DNA of 33,605 bases from an uncultured Cyclobacteriaceae bacterium (lineage in GTDB: Bacteria; Bacteroidota; Bacteroidia; Cytophagales; Cyclobacteriaceae). Below, one piece after another: positions 1 to 8,348 of this stretch. The stretch covers positions 1 to 33,605 of the forward strand of contig CALGOB010000053.1 in the NCBI GenBank assembly GCA_937958005.1. Direction: 5' to 3'. Both the position numbers and the translations under genes were made by a program. Under the pieces are notes generated by a model. That model was not told the DNA's origin. It saw nothing but the letters and a program-made list of their open reading frames with translations, and searched no databases. Every line of letters starts with the position of its first letter. Position 1 is the stretch's first letter.

Positions 1-222
1 CGGAGACCTTCTATACGTACTTTTTAAAATCGAGCTCAGGTTAAATGGCTTGCCAAATAGAAACAAATGAACAATTAACTGGACTTCGATTCAAAATATT
101 GATGGGTTATTAATAAGGTAAAATGATTTTTTCGTAATGCAAATAACACGAAAACCAGCTCATTAACACTTAATAAAACCAAAGTAATTTCTGTTTGAAT
201 TTTTCTCAAAGTGCCCAATTAA
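1..222. other. Non-coding left edge, nothing recognised
   Basis: No convincing reading frame, RNA gene or repeat is seen here. The stretch is AT-rich and ends at the ATTAA that precedes the first family F repeat. It may be the distal downstream or upstream region of a gene outside the window. Confidence 0.4.
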
Positions 223-356
223 CCTTACTTTGTCATCTTAGACAAAAGTAGATACTTCATGCCTTTGACTGTGCTTTCACAGCCAACCTTTACAATCTGC
301 CAAGGTGGCAAGACCAAGAAACAGATTGGGTTATTTTAGTAAGATGACAAAGTAGG
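223..356. repeat. Family F inverted-repeat element, copy F1
   Basis: A 134-bp element whose ends are inverted copies of each other: CCTTACTTTGTCATCTTA on the left and the reverse complement of CCTACTTTGTCATCTTAC on the right. It is flanked on both sides by ATTAA (218-222 and 357-361), which looks like a 5-bp target-site duplication. Its interior contains a small palindrome CTGTG-N4-CACAG. There is no coding capacity, so it would be a non-autonomous, MITE-like element. A diverged copy in the same orientation lies at 2783-2916, directly after recQ1. Confidence 0.7.
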
Positions 357-361
357 ATTAA

Positions 362-661
362 ACTCATTCCACGTAGCAGCAATTCGATTGTAATGAGCAA
401 TCATTAGAGATAAAACACTACTTTATCCAGTAGAAGAATCATAAAAAAATTCAATAAAGAGTATTTCACAATTCGAAAGTAACAGCTCAACAACCAACTT
501 AATTAATCCATAATAAATGCCTGAATAATACAATTTTATATCTATGTAAATAACTACTTAGTTTCTTTTACTCATGTGCTGATAATTATCCATACTAATG
601 TTTGACATCTAGTTATTTTTTTAAGAACTATGCATTATTATTTAGGAGCAGTTGGATAACT
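362..661. other. Upstream region of recQ1, no gene seen
   Basis: This 300-bp AT-rich stretch lies between element F1 and the first recQ gene. No open frame, repeat or strong Bacteroidota promoter pair could be supported. An AGGAG at 646-650, 11 nt before the ATG at 662, could serve as a weak ribosome binding site and supports that start over the upstream TTG at 602. Confidence 0.4.
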
Positions 662-2782
662 ATGGATACAATTACGGAAAACACGTCAATTTTTGAAACC
701 CTTAAAAAATACTTTGGTTACGATTCCTTTAGAGCGAATCAACAAGAAATCATTGAATCATTGCTATCAGGAAAAGATAATTTAGTCATTATGCCTACCG
801 GTGGTGGTAAGTCTATGTGCTTTCAACTACCTGCAATGCATTTTCCGAAAACAACGCTGGTAATTTCCCCATTGATTGCCTTGATGAAGGATCAGGTAGA
901 TGGCTTAGAAGCAAATGGAATTCCAGCTGCCTTTTTTAATAGTAGTCAAAGTGAATTGGCACAAGATAGAATCATTAAAAAAGTGATGGCCGGTACAATT
1001 AAGCTGCTTTATGTAGCGCCGGAAAGTCTACCCGGCCTTTCAAAAATAACTAAAAAGAAATTTCTAAGTTGTATTGCTATAGATGAAGCTCATTGTATCT
1101 CTTCTTGGGGACATGATTTCAGGCCTTCTTATCAACAATTAGGGATCTTAAAAGAAACACTTCCTGAAGTACCAATTATTGCGTTAACTGCTACTGCTGA
1201 TAAAACTACGCGCCAAGACATAATAGATCAATTAAATGTTCCTGATGCGAGACAATCCATAACCTCTTTTGATCGTCCTAATATAGCGTTAGAAGTTCGT
1301 TCAGGGGATAAACGAATGGATCAAATCGTTGACTTTATCGGTACTCAAGAGGGAACATCTGGTATTGTGTATTGTTTGAGTCGAAAAAACACAGAAGAAG
1401 TAGCCGAAAAACTTCGCCATAAAGGATTTCAGGCAAATGCATATCATGCTGGTTTATCCAATGAAAGAAGGAATGAAGTACAAAACAATTTCATTCATGA
1501 TAGATTGCAAATTGTCTGCGCCACCATTGCTTTTGGTATGGGAATTGACAAATCTAACGTGCGATGGATTGTACACCACAACTTACCTAAAAATATAGAG
1601 GGCTATTACCAAGAAATAGGCCGTGCAGGAAGGGATGGAGAGCCAGCTCATGCGCTGCTATTCCACACTTATGCCGACATAGTTCAATTAAGAAAATACA
1701 TAGAAGGAGCTAGTAACGAAGAAATACAGGTTTCTAAACTGGAAAGAATGAAGCAATTTGTAGATGCTACCAGTTGTAGAAGGAAGGTGTTATTAGGTTA
1801 TTTTGGGGAAATTTTAGAAGAAGATTGCGGAAACTGCGATATGTGCAAGAACCCTCCTACTTTTATAGATGGAACAGAAATAGCAACTAGGGTCCTTACT
1901 ACCATTTCACAGGTAAAAGGCACAGAAGCAATTGGGGTACTGATAGATATATTAAGGGGATCACAGAATGCAGTGATCGTGGACAAAGGATATACCAGCC
2001 TAAAGAATTATGGCAAAGGAATGGATATCAGCAGAAAAGATTGGAAACAATATATCATTCAGCTGATCAACCAAGGCTATTGCGAATTAGCTTTTCATAA
2101 AAGTAATGCTTTACAATTAACCAGATTGTCCCTAAGGGTATTACAAGAAGGTTTAAAAGTAAACCTTACTGCTCCTGTAGAACTTGAAGAGATTCCTAAA
2201 AGCACTGCTCCAGAAAAGAAGCTAGTTAGTGTGAGCGGTGGAACAGGTGAAACCTTGTTTGATAGATTGAAGGAATTGCGTTCTAAAATAGCTGTAGAAA
2301 ATGGCAAAGCGGCTCACTTGATATTTAGTGATGCTTCTTTAAGAAGTATGGAAACTATCAAACCGCTAAGTGAAGAATCTTTTCTCACAGTAAGTGGTGT
2401 TGGTCAGAATAAGATGAATAAGTTTGGGGCTGTTTTCATTAAGGAAATCAAAACATTCCAGCGTGAGAAGAGAAAGAAAAGTGTGGATACATTCAAGGCC
2501 ACTTTTGAACTCTATGAGCAAGGGTTACCAGTGCCTGAAATAGCGGCTAAAAGGGAAATTAATGCCACCACTATTTACTCACATTTAGCTAAACTTTATT
2601 TAGATGGTTTTGCTGTAAATTTAAAGCAATATATTACCGATGAAGAATTGGAAGGCATAAGAAAGGCAAAAGATGTGTTAGATAACTCAAATTCTTTAAA
2701 GCCATATTTTGAACATTTCAATGAGCAAATGGCCTATCACAAAATCCGTGTTGGACTAACACTTCTGGAAAAACCAGAATAG
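662..2782 (+). CDS. recQ: RecQ-family ATP-dependent DNA helicase, first paralogue
   Basis: A 706-residue superfamily 2 helicase expected to unwind DNA 3'-to-5' in recombinational repair and at stalled forks. Visible motifs: Walker A TGGGKS at residues 46-51, DEAH at 141-144, the aromatic-rich loop CISSWGHDFRPSY just after it, TATA motif III near 176-179, and motif VI QEIGRAGRDG near 317-326. The zinc-binding cysteines are C372, C389, C392 and C395. An RQC winged-helix region follows, then an HRDC domain at about 540-615 and a C-terminal HTH_40-type helix-turn-helix at about 625-690. The frame stays open to a TTG at 602, but the ATG at 662 gives a normal RecQ start and has AGGAG upstream. The protein is roughly 70% identical by eye to the second RecQ at 3448-5565. 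A family F element begins at the base after the stop codon. Confidence 0.95.
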   Translation: MDTITENTSIFETLKKYFGYDSFRANQQEIIESLLSGKDNLVIMPTGGGKSMCFQLPAMHFPKTTLVISPLIALMKDQVDGLEANGIPAAFFNSSQSELAQDRIIKKVMAGTIKLLYVAPESLPGLSKITKKKFLSCIAIDEAHCISSWGHDFRPSYQQLGILKETLPEVPIIALTATADKTTRQDIIDQLNVPDARQSITSFDRPNIALEVRSGDKRMDQIVDFIGTQEGTSGIVYCLSRKNTEEVAEKLRHKGFQANAYHAGLSNERRNEVQNNFIHDRLQIVCATIAFGMGIDKSNVRWIVHHNLPKNIEGYYQEIGRAGRDGEPAHALLFHTYADIVQLRKYIEGASNEEIQVSKLERMKQFVDATSCRRKVLLGYFGEILEEDCGNCDMCKNPPTFIDGTEIATRVLTTISQVKGTEAIGVLIDILRGSQNAVIVDKGYTSLKNYGKGMDISRKDWKQYIIQLINQGYCELAFHKSNALQLTRLSLRVLQEGLKVNLTAPVELEEIPKSTAPEKKLVSVSGGTGETLFDRLKELRSKIAVENGKAAHLIFSDASLRSMETIKPLSEESFLTVSGVGQNKMNKFGAVFIKEIKTFQREKRKKSVDTFKATFELYEQGLPVPEIAAKREINATTIYSHLAKLYLDGFAVNLKQYITDEELEGIRKAKDVLDNSNSLKPYFEHFNEQMAYHKIRVGLTLLEKPE

Positions 2783-2916
2783 TCCTACTTAATCATCTTA
2801 GGTTAAATAGATATCTCACGCCTCTGGCTATGTCATCACAGCCAATCTTTACAATCTATCGACATGGTGTGTATTAAGGGTATAGGTAAGGGCATCTCTA
2901 AGATGAAAAAAATAGG
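2783..2916. repeat. Family F inverted-repeat element, copy F2, abutting the recQ1 stop
   Basis: A diverged copy of F1 in the same orientation. It starts CCTACTTAATCATCTTAGG and ends with the inverted counterpart around AAGATGAAAAAAATAGG. Interior blocks such as CACAGCCAA and CTTTACAATCT match F1. It begins at most one base after the TAG stop of recQ1 (2780-2782). Unlike F1, no clean target-site duplication can be read, so the borders are approximate. Confidence 0.6.
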
Positions 2917-2937
2917 AGTAATATTGATGAATAATCA

Positions 2938-3032
2938 GGAACCTCGGAGCAAGCTCACGAGGTATGAGTGAAAGCCTAAAGTTGACTATTACGAAGCAAG
3001 CTTCGAGGCATTAAACCTCACAATGTGAGTAA
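2938..3032. repeat. Cluster of short REP-like hairpins
   Basis: Three short palindromes lie close together: CCTCG-N11-CGAGG near 2942-2962, CGAAGCAAGCTTCG near 2993-3006, and CTCACAATGTGAG near 3017-3029. This resembles REP/BIME-type intergenic repeats. No second copy is visible in the window, so calling it a dispersed repeat is inference. Confidence 0.35.
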
Positions 3033-3447
3033 AAGATAGCTTACGCTAAGAGTTCTCTCTATATCTAATGGACATCCAAGATATTTACTTTAATTTTTTA
3101 TTGTAGGCCTATTGAAAAGATAAAATAAATAGTAAGAAAATAGCTCGCCCTAAGGAAATGCAGATCAAGTTATTTAGCAGCTGGAAGAATTAATTAGGAA
3201 ATATTATTTCTAGAAAACTGGTTCTATGAGATAAATATTTTTAGGATTAATAGCTTCTGTTTACTAATTTTCCCTTTTATAGTTATGTTTCGTATGCAAT
3301 ATCTCTCGGTAAATAAAGCAGTGATATGCTTAGAAAAGTTCTTGGTACTTTTAAGGTTCGTTATAAGTTGTTTTTCAAACAAAATATTTGTCATCTAATG
3401 ATTTTTTCTGCATCTATGCGTTGTAATTTTAAAACTATTTGTCAAAT
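3033..3447. other. Intergenic region upstream of recQ2, no gene seen
   Basis: About 415 bp of AT-rich DNA with no open frame, no repeat shared with the rest of the window and no promoter that I could support. It contains only the presumed 5' region of the second recQ gene. Confidence 0.4.
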
Positions 3448-5565
3448 ATGAGTATTTCACACCCAGAAGAAGCTTCTTCCATCTTTGCTATTTTAAAAAA
3501 GCATTTTGGTTATGATTCTTTCCGTGCTAATCAGCAGGAAATTATTGAGTCCCTACTTTCTGGTAAGGATAATTTAGTCATTATGCCAACTGGAGGCGGT
3601 AAATCCATGTGTTTCCAATTACCAGCCTTGTTATTTCCAAAAACTACATTGGTGGTCTCTCCTTTAATTGCTTTAATGAAAGATCAAGTAGATGGTCTGA
3701 AAGCAAATGGTATTTCTGCTGCTTATTACAACAGTAGTCAGGGTGAAAAAGAACAACAAGAAACGATTCAGAAAGTAGCAAAATCTGAAATTAAACTCTT
3801 ATACGCTGCTCCTGAAAGTCTATCTTCTTTATTCAATGTGATAAAAGAAGAGTACCTAAGTTGTATTGCCATAGATGAAGCGCATTGTATTTCTTCTTGG
3901 GGCCATGATTTCAGGCCTTCTTATCAGCAGCTTGGGTACCTTAAAAAAACGATGCCCAGTATTCCCATCATCGCACTAACTGCGACTGCGGACAAGACGA
4001 CAAGGGAGGATATATTGAACCAGCTGAACATCACAGATGCCAAACAATCAATTACCTCTTTTGACAGGGCAAACATTACTTTAGAGGTGAGGGCTGCAGA
4101 CAAACGGGTAAGTCAAATTATCAGTTTTATCAAAAAGAGAAAAGATGAGTCTGGTATCATCTATTGCTTGAGTAGAAAAAATACGGAACAGATTGCTGAA
4201 AAACTGCAGGCAGAGGGTTTCAATGCAAAAGCATATCATGCTGGATTACCAGCAGAAGAACGAAGCAAGGCTCAGGAAGACTTTATTTATGATAGGACTC
4301 AAATAGTCTGTGCAACTATTGCCTTTGGTATGGGGATTGACAAATCCAATGTGAGATGGGTAATCCATCACAATATGCCTAAAAATATTGAAGGCTATTA
4401 CCAGGAAATAGGCAGGGCTGGAAGGGATGGACTCCCCTCCCATGCTTTACTCTTTCACACTTATGCAGATGTAATTCAGTTAAGAAAGTTTTTAGAAGGT
4501 ACTGCGAACGAGGAAGTTCAATTAGCTAAACTTGACCGAATGAAGCAGTTTGCTGATGCCAATACCTGTAGAAGAAAAGTGCTGCTCACTTATTTTGGTG
4601 AATCGCTGGAGAAAGATTGCGGTAATTGTGATACTTGCAAGAATCCTCCTCAATTTATTGACGGCACCATTATTGCGCAAAAAGCCCTGTCTACGATTGC
4701 CCGCCTAAAGCAGGCTGAGGCTATAGGGGTCATTACTGATGTATTGCGTGGTTCACAAAATGCCTTGATCAGAGATAAAGGATACGCCAACATTAAAACT
4801 TATGGCATAGGCAAAGATATTAGTTGGAAAGACTGGCAGCATTATCTCATCCAATTGATCAACCAGGGATATTGTGAAATTGCCTTTCACCGAAATAATG
4901 CCTTGCAATTAACTGAACTTTCGAACAAGGTTTTATTCAATGGTTTTAAGGTGAATTTATCTAAACCTATAGATCTATCAGCTGCTCCAAAAACAGTCAA
5001 AGAGAAAAAGAAAATAGATAAGGTAGGCAGCGAAGAGCTTTTTGAGAGATTGAGGAAACTACGGGCCAGCATTGCTTCTGAAGAGGGAATTCCTGCTTAT
5101 TTGGTTTTCAGTGATGCTACCTTAAAAGCCATGGAAGTTGCACGCCCAGTTTCAGCTGATGACTTCTTAGAGGTAAGTGGTGTAGGACAATACAAACTGC
5201 AACAATACGGAGAAGAGTTTATGAATGAAATCCTTGCTTTTCAAAATGAGAAGCATAAAATGCAGGGAGACACCTTTAAATTGACGTTATCACTCTATCA
5301 GGAAGGTTTATCTGTAGAAGAAATGGCCATAAAGCGTGATTTAAAAGAGGCTACCATCTATTCGCATTTAGCCAAACTATATGCAGATGGGCATCCTATT
5401 GATCTCAAGAAATTTGTTACTCAAGATGAAATTGAGTCTGTTAGAAAGGCTAAAATCACACTAGAAAATCCACCGGCTTTAAAACCTTACTTTGAGCATT
5501 TTGAGGAAAAGATTGCCTATCATAAAATTAGGGTTGCTTTGACTTTAATTGACAAGGAAAGTTAG
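3448..5565 (+). CDS. recQ: RecQ-family ATP-dependent DNA helicase, second paralogue
   Basis: A 705-residue RecQ helicase with the same architecture as its upstream neighbour: Walker A TGGGKS, DEAH, CISSWGHDFRPSYQQLG, QEIGRAGRDG, zinc cysteines in the pattern C...DCGNCDTC, then RQC, HRDC and a C-terminal HTH_40-type region. Near-identity with the first RecQ is strongest in the helicase core and zinc domain and falls in the linker before HRDC. That pattern fits an old tandem duplication followed by divergence. The frame extends to a TTG at 3439, but the ATG at 3448 is the natural start. A rho-independent terminator-like hairpin follows the stop at 5571-5592, whereas recQ1 is followed by a repeat element. 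The 665-bp gap before it suggests its own promoter. Whether the two copies are functionally specialised cannot be told from sequence. Confidence 0.95.
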   Translation: MSISHPEEASSIFAILKKHFGYDSFRANQQEIIESLLSGKDNLVIMPTGGGKSMCFQLPALLFPKTTLVVSPLIALMKDQVDGLKANGISAAYYNSSQGEKEQQETIQKVAKSEIKLLYAAPESLSSLFNVIKEEYLSCIAIDEAHCISSWGHDFRPSYQQLGYLKKTMPSIPIIALTATADKTTREDILNQLNITDAKQSITSFDRANITLEVRAADKRVSQIISFIKKRKDESGIIYCLSRKNTEQIAEKLQAEGFNAKAYHAGLPAEERSKAQEDFIYDRTQIVCATIAFGMGIDKSNVRWVIHHNMPKNIEGYYQEIGRAGRDGLPSHALLFHTYADVIQLRKFLEGTANEEVQLAKLDRMKQFADANTCRRKVLLTYFGESLEKDCGNCDTCKNPPQFIDGTIIAQKALSTIARLKQAEAIGVITDVLRGSQNALIRDKGYANIKTYGIGKDISWKDWQHYLIQLINQGYCEIAFHRNNALQLTELSNKVLFNGFKVNLSKPIDLSAAPKTVKEKKKIDKVGSEELFERLRKLRASIASEEGIPAYLVFSDATLKAMEVARPVSADDFLEVSGVGQYKLQQYGEEFMNEILAFQNEKHKMQGDTFKLTLSLYQEGLSVEEMAIKRDLKEATIYSHLAKLYADGHPIDLKKFVTQDEIESVRKAKITLENPPALKPYFEHFEEKIAYHKIRVALTLIDKES

Positions 5566-5570
5566 TTTTT

Positions 5571-5600
5571 AAGAGGATTACAAATCCTCTTTTATTTTGT
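5571..5600 (+). terminator. Rho-independent terminator after recQ2
   Basis: Perfect hairpin AAGAGGATT-ACA-AATCCTCTT followed by a T-rich tract (TTTATTTTGT), starting 5 bp after the recQ2 stop. The core GGATTACAAATCC reappears in inverted form at about 5699-5711, so the same sequence is also one arm of a larger repeat. Confidence 0.7.
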
Positions 5601-5715
5601 TTCGGGATGATCCTACGGAACATCACCGAAGAGCTTTTCGCTAGCTGTTCGTGATGTTCTGGAGCTTGCGGAAGGCATCTCGAACTATCAACAAGTTGGA
5701 TTTGTAATCCAAGGA
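5571..5715. repeat. Palindromic intergenic repeat bounded by GGATT-ACA-AATCC motifs
   Basis: The region is bracketed by GAGGATTACAAATCCTC on the left and TTGGATTTGTAATCCAA on the right. Its interior has a second stem formed by GAACATCAC and GTGATGTTC around 5619-5662. The nested hairpin layout resembles REP-type repeats mobilised by RAYT transposases, but no such gene is in the window, so that link is inference. Confidence 0.45.
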
Positions 5716-5980
5716 TTACGGATCAAGCAGAAAACCTGTGGAATAGGAAAAACTTTAAATCTATCCAACCCATAAAAAATAATATTTAAAATTTTAAGCA
5801 TTTAATAATCAAATACTTGACTTGATGTTTGCTAAAGAAGTTTGAGTTTGAGAGCGAGTTTAGAGGAGCTTCCCCACAGATTTATTGCTTGATCCATGAT
5901 TACGGAAAATACCATTATAATTTAAACACATTTCAAAAATATCCCGTTGAATAATAGAGACTAAAGTAAAGTAGGATTCA
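5716..5980. other. Intergenic region upstream of the AraC-type gene
   Basis: No gene seen. A 10-bp inverted repeat GGATCAAGCA / TGCTTGATCC spans about 5722-5896 and may mark a further degenerate repeat. No promoter could be assigned. Confidence 0.35.
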
Positions 5981-6835
5981 ATGGTGAAATTTGAAAAGCT
6001 GACAACAACACCTGCATTTTTAAGCCAATTTGAAAACAAAGTTCTATATTCTGAACATCATGAGGATATTTCTGTTACATATAAATCTACCTACACCTTA
6101 AAATATGTCATAGAAGGCACTAAGCACTACAGCATTAACCATCAAGATTTTGAAGTCCTACAAAATCAATATCTATTGTTAAACAATGAGAGAGATATCC
6201 ATACAGAGGCGCAAAAAGGCACTAAAGGATTGTCTTTATTTATATCTCCAGAATTGATAAAAGACGTGCATCTTTTTCACAGTAATAATTATAACCCATC
6301 TTTTCATTTTTTTGAACTAGTCCAACCTGCTCCAATAGAAGCAATTGCTCCCATTATTCAAGAATTGATCTGGTATTTTGAACAATATCCTATTTATCCA
6401 AAAAATGAATTGGATACCCTATTCATCCGACTATCTGAAATCATTGTCAAACAGCAAATGAAAGTCCATGATAAGTTCTATAATTTAAATATATCCAAGC
6501 AAGAAACTAAAAACGAATTGTACAAGACTATTTGTATGTCTCAGGAGTATATCAATGATCATGTTTGTGATTCAATTAATTTAGCTGATATAAGTAAAAA
6601 CATAGGCTTAAGTAAATATTATTTACATAGGTTATTTACAGAAATAATAGGAATTACTCCTTTAGCTTATCTTACCTCTATAAGAATCAATAAAGCAAAA
6701 GAAAGACTGCGTAAATCCAATGATCCTATTTTTGACATCGCTATCTCTTGTGGTTTTGAAAACACAGCTTATTTCTCCAATGTATTTAAAAAATATGTAG
6801 GCTCCTCCCCTTCTATTTACAGGGATGCCTTATAA
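5981..6835 (+). CDS. AraC/XylS-family transcriptional regulator
   Basis: A 284-residue cytoplasmic DNA-binding regulator. Residues about 1-150 form the variable N-terminal sensor half with a cupin-like pattern (KYVIEGTKHYSINHQDFEV, LLLNNERD), as in AraC-type regulators with an arabinose-binding-like domain. The C-terminal 100 residues hold the double helix-turn-helix: a first helix pair in ADISKNIGLSKYYLHRLFTEIIG, the linker ITPLAYLTSIRINKAKERL, and the second HTH with the family signature IFDIAISCGFENTAYFSNVFKKYVGSSP. The gene stands alone, with a repeat element on its downstream side and no divergent partner, so its target cannot be inferred. ATG start at 5981. Confidence 0.9.
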   Translation: MVKFEKLTTTPAFLSQFENKVLYSEHHEDISVTYKSTYTLKYVIEGTKHYSINHQDFEVLQNQYLLLNNERDIHTEAQKGTKGLSLFISPELIKDVHLFHSNNYNPSFHFFELVQPAPIEAIAPIIQELIWYFEQYPIYPKNELDTLFIRLSEIIVKQQMKVHDKFYNLNISKQETKNELYKTICMSQEYINDHVCDSINLADISKNIGLSKYYLHRLFTEIIGITPLAYLTSIRINKAKERLRKSNDPIFDIAISCGFENTAYFSNVFKKYVGSSPSIYRDAL

Positions 6836-6852
6836 AATCAGCAAGATTTTAT
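6832..6852. other. Small AT-rich hairpin over the AraC-type gene stop
   Basis: ATAAAATC-AGCAA-GATTTTAT is a perfect 8-bp stem that includes the TAA stop at 6833-6835. It lacks a following T tract, so it is at best a weak terminator. Confidence 0.25.
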
Positions 6853-6910
6853 AACTGCCCCTTAAAAGACCACGCTATTTTTGACTCATCAAGAATCTTT
6901 GAGAATTTAA

Positions 6911-7086
6911 CCTGAATGATGCATTAGACTTTTAAGAGAAAAACATAAATGGCTGTTAGATAGCTGCCTAAATTCTGATTTGCAACGCAGACATAGTCTC
7001 CATTATGGTGAGTAGGAAATTAGGATTTACGTGGCTAAATGACTGTTAGTTATGGTTTGCATCAAATTTCTATTGCATCATTCGGG
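6911..7086. repeat. Family A inverted-repeat element, copy A1 (full length, 176 bp)
   Basis: The left end CCTGAATGATGCATTAGA matches the reverse complement of the right end (CCCGAATGATGCAATAGA). TTTAA flanks both sides (6906-6910 and 7087-7091). The whole element is an imperfect palindrome whose centre is near TCTCCATTATGGTGAG. It carries two internal direct repeats, TAAATGGCTGTTAG (6946-6959) and TAAATGACTGTTAG (7036-7049). It is about 96% identical by eye to A2 at 14930-15104, which indicates recent spread. It has no coding capacity. Confidence 0.85.
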
Positions 7087-7112
7087 TTTAACCTTAGTGA
7101 GTAAAAAATTAT

Positions 7113-7835
7113 ATGGAAACAAGAATAGCTCAAATCACAGATTTACATTTAGATGAATCATACCCCAAAGGCCATCAAACAGAAGGCAGAAAACGTTTCT
7201 TACAAATAATAAATGATATCAAAAAAGAGCAGATAAGCTCTATTATTTGCACAGGTGATATTGGGGAGAGTGAATCTGTTCCTTATTTTTTTAAGCAATT
7301 AGAACCATTTTCCTTAGCAGTTTCATTGGGCAATCATGATTCGTTTGATGTAGTTTCTAAACACTTCAACAGGAGCGTTCATCCTACTATTAGAAAACTA
7401 GATTATACTACTGAAACGAAGTTTCACAAATTCATATTCTTAGATTCATCAGAAGGCAAAATAAAAAAGCAGCAACTAGATTGGTTAAAAAAAGAGCTTC
7501 AATCTTCAAAAGATGTTGTCTTATTTACCCATCACCCCATTATAGGTTTAAATTTAAAAGTAGATGAAATAGGTGCTCTAGAAAATCGAGATGAGGTACA
7601 ACTTATACTTATTAACCATTACAAAAAAATATCAATATTTTGTGGGCATTACCATATGGAAAATATTCTCATTCATAAAAATATTAAACAGATGATCACA
7701 CCTTCTGTCTCTTTTCAAATAATAGAACATCCAAATAAGATTCTTACTAACACGAATGAGTTTGGTTACCGGATCCTAGAAATTGATCAACGATCTATCA
7801 CTTCTAAAGTCAAAATGATTAAAAATGCAAACTAA
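7113..7835 (+). CDS. Calcineurin-like metallophosphoesterase
   Basis: A 240-residue soluble two-metal phosphoesterase. All five signature blocks are present: D-x-H in ITDLHLDE (residues about 8-15), GDIGE near 49, GNHDS near 73, THHP near 140 and GHYHMEN near 178. These supply the Asp, Asn and His ligands for the metal pair. The spacing resembles class III cyclic-nucleotide phosphodiesterases (CpdA/Icc-type), but the substrate cannot be read from the sequence and it could be a general phosphodiesterase. There is no signal peptide. The ATG lies only 26 bp after the A1 element border, so the promoter may be inside or at the edge of that repeat. The 3' end overlaps the next small gene by 11 bp, which suggests translational coupling. 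Confidence 0.9.
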   Translation: METRIAQITDLHLDESYPKGHQTEGRKRFLQIINDIKKEQISSIICTGDIGESESVPYFFKQLEPFSLAVSLGNHDSFDVVSKHFNRSVHPTIRKLDYTTETKFHKFIFLDSSEGKIKKQQLDWLKKELQSSKDVVLFTHHPIIGLNLKVDEIGALENRDEVQLILINHYKKISIFCGHYHMENILIHKNIKQMITPSVSFQIIEHPNKILTNTNEFGYRILEIDQRSITSKVKMIKNAN

Positions 7836-8046
7836 AAAACAATCCTTAATTGAGAGTTTAATTAATGTAACGATTGGTTTTATCATCACTATGCTTTCAT
7901 TACAATTCATATTTCCTGTTTTAGGAATAGCTAGCAATGCTGAAAAAAACATTCTATTGACACTTTATTTCACCATCTTGAGCATTCTCAGAAATTACTT
8001 TTTAAGAAGGATCTTCAATAAGGAAATTGAAAATAACAAAAACTAA
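7825..8046 (+). CDS. Small two-helix membrane protein, DUF7220-like
   Basis: A 73-residue protein with two predicted membrane helices (about residues 14-33 and 42-60) and a basic tail (NYFLRRIFNKEIENNK). The pattern QSLIESLINVTIGF...FPVLGI...N...YFTILSILRNYFLRRIFN resembles the small DUF7220-type proteins I recall from phages and bacteria, in which a short SLxEx-N-xxGF opening is followed by an RxYxLRRxF ending. That family assignment is from memory and moderate. The start overlaps the phosphoesterase by 11 bp. Function unknown. Confidence 0.7.
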   Translation: MQTKKQSLIESLINVTIGFIITMLSLQFIFPVLGIASNAEKNILLTLYFTILSILRNYFLRRIFNKEIENNKN

Positions 8047-8348
8047 TATTTAAGTTATTTTTAACTATGATATGATTATCTTCTTAAAATTGTGAAAAAC
8101 AAAATCCATGTAAAAATGATATTCAGGCATTGTTTACCTATAAATGATCATTTATAGAATTAGATAAGTTGTTTTAGCAATTATTGTCGGTTTCAAATAC
8201 TCAAACACTCATTAAAAAAAAATAAACTACCCTTAAACAATCTTAAAATAAAAAGTTTTATAACTGTTTTCCATCCAATTTCTGTTGATTCAATTAAAGG
8301 TGTGAACTGTTTAGTATTAATGATTCGGAAAATTACTTATCTTAGCCT
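8047..8348. other. Intergenic region with a perfect 20-bp palindrome
   Basis: No gene seen in these 302 bp. A perfect palindrome, CTATAAATGA followed by its exact reverse complement, lies at 8138-8157 about 190 bp upstream of the next start. It is long enough to be a dimeric regulator site but has no second copy in the window. A possible -7 box TATCTTAG (one mismatch to TAnnTTTG) lies close to the ATG at 8349. Confidence 0.35.

Noticed and set aside
602-661. Upstream TTG start adding 20 residues to the first RecQ
   Set aside because: The added residues are not RecQ-like, and the ATG at 662 with AGGAG upstream gives the same N-terminus type as the paralogue.
223-2916. Composite transposon carrying recQ1 between F1 and F2
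   Set aside because: F1 has its own ATTAA duplication around it alone, and no matching duplication surrounds the whole 223-2916 segment, so independent insertions explain the arrangement better.
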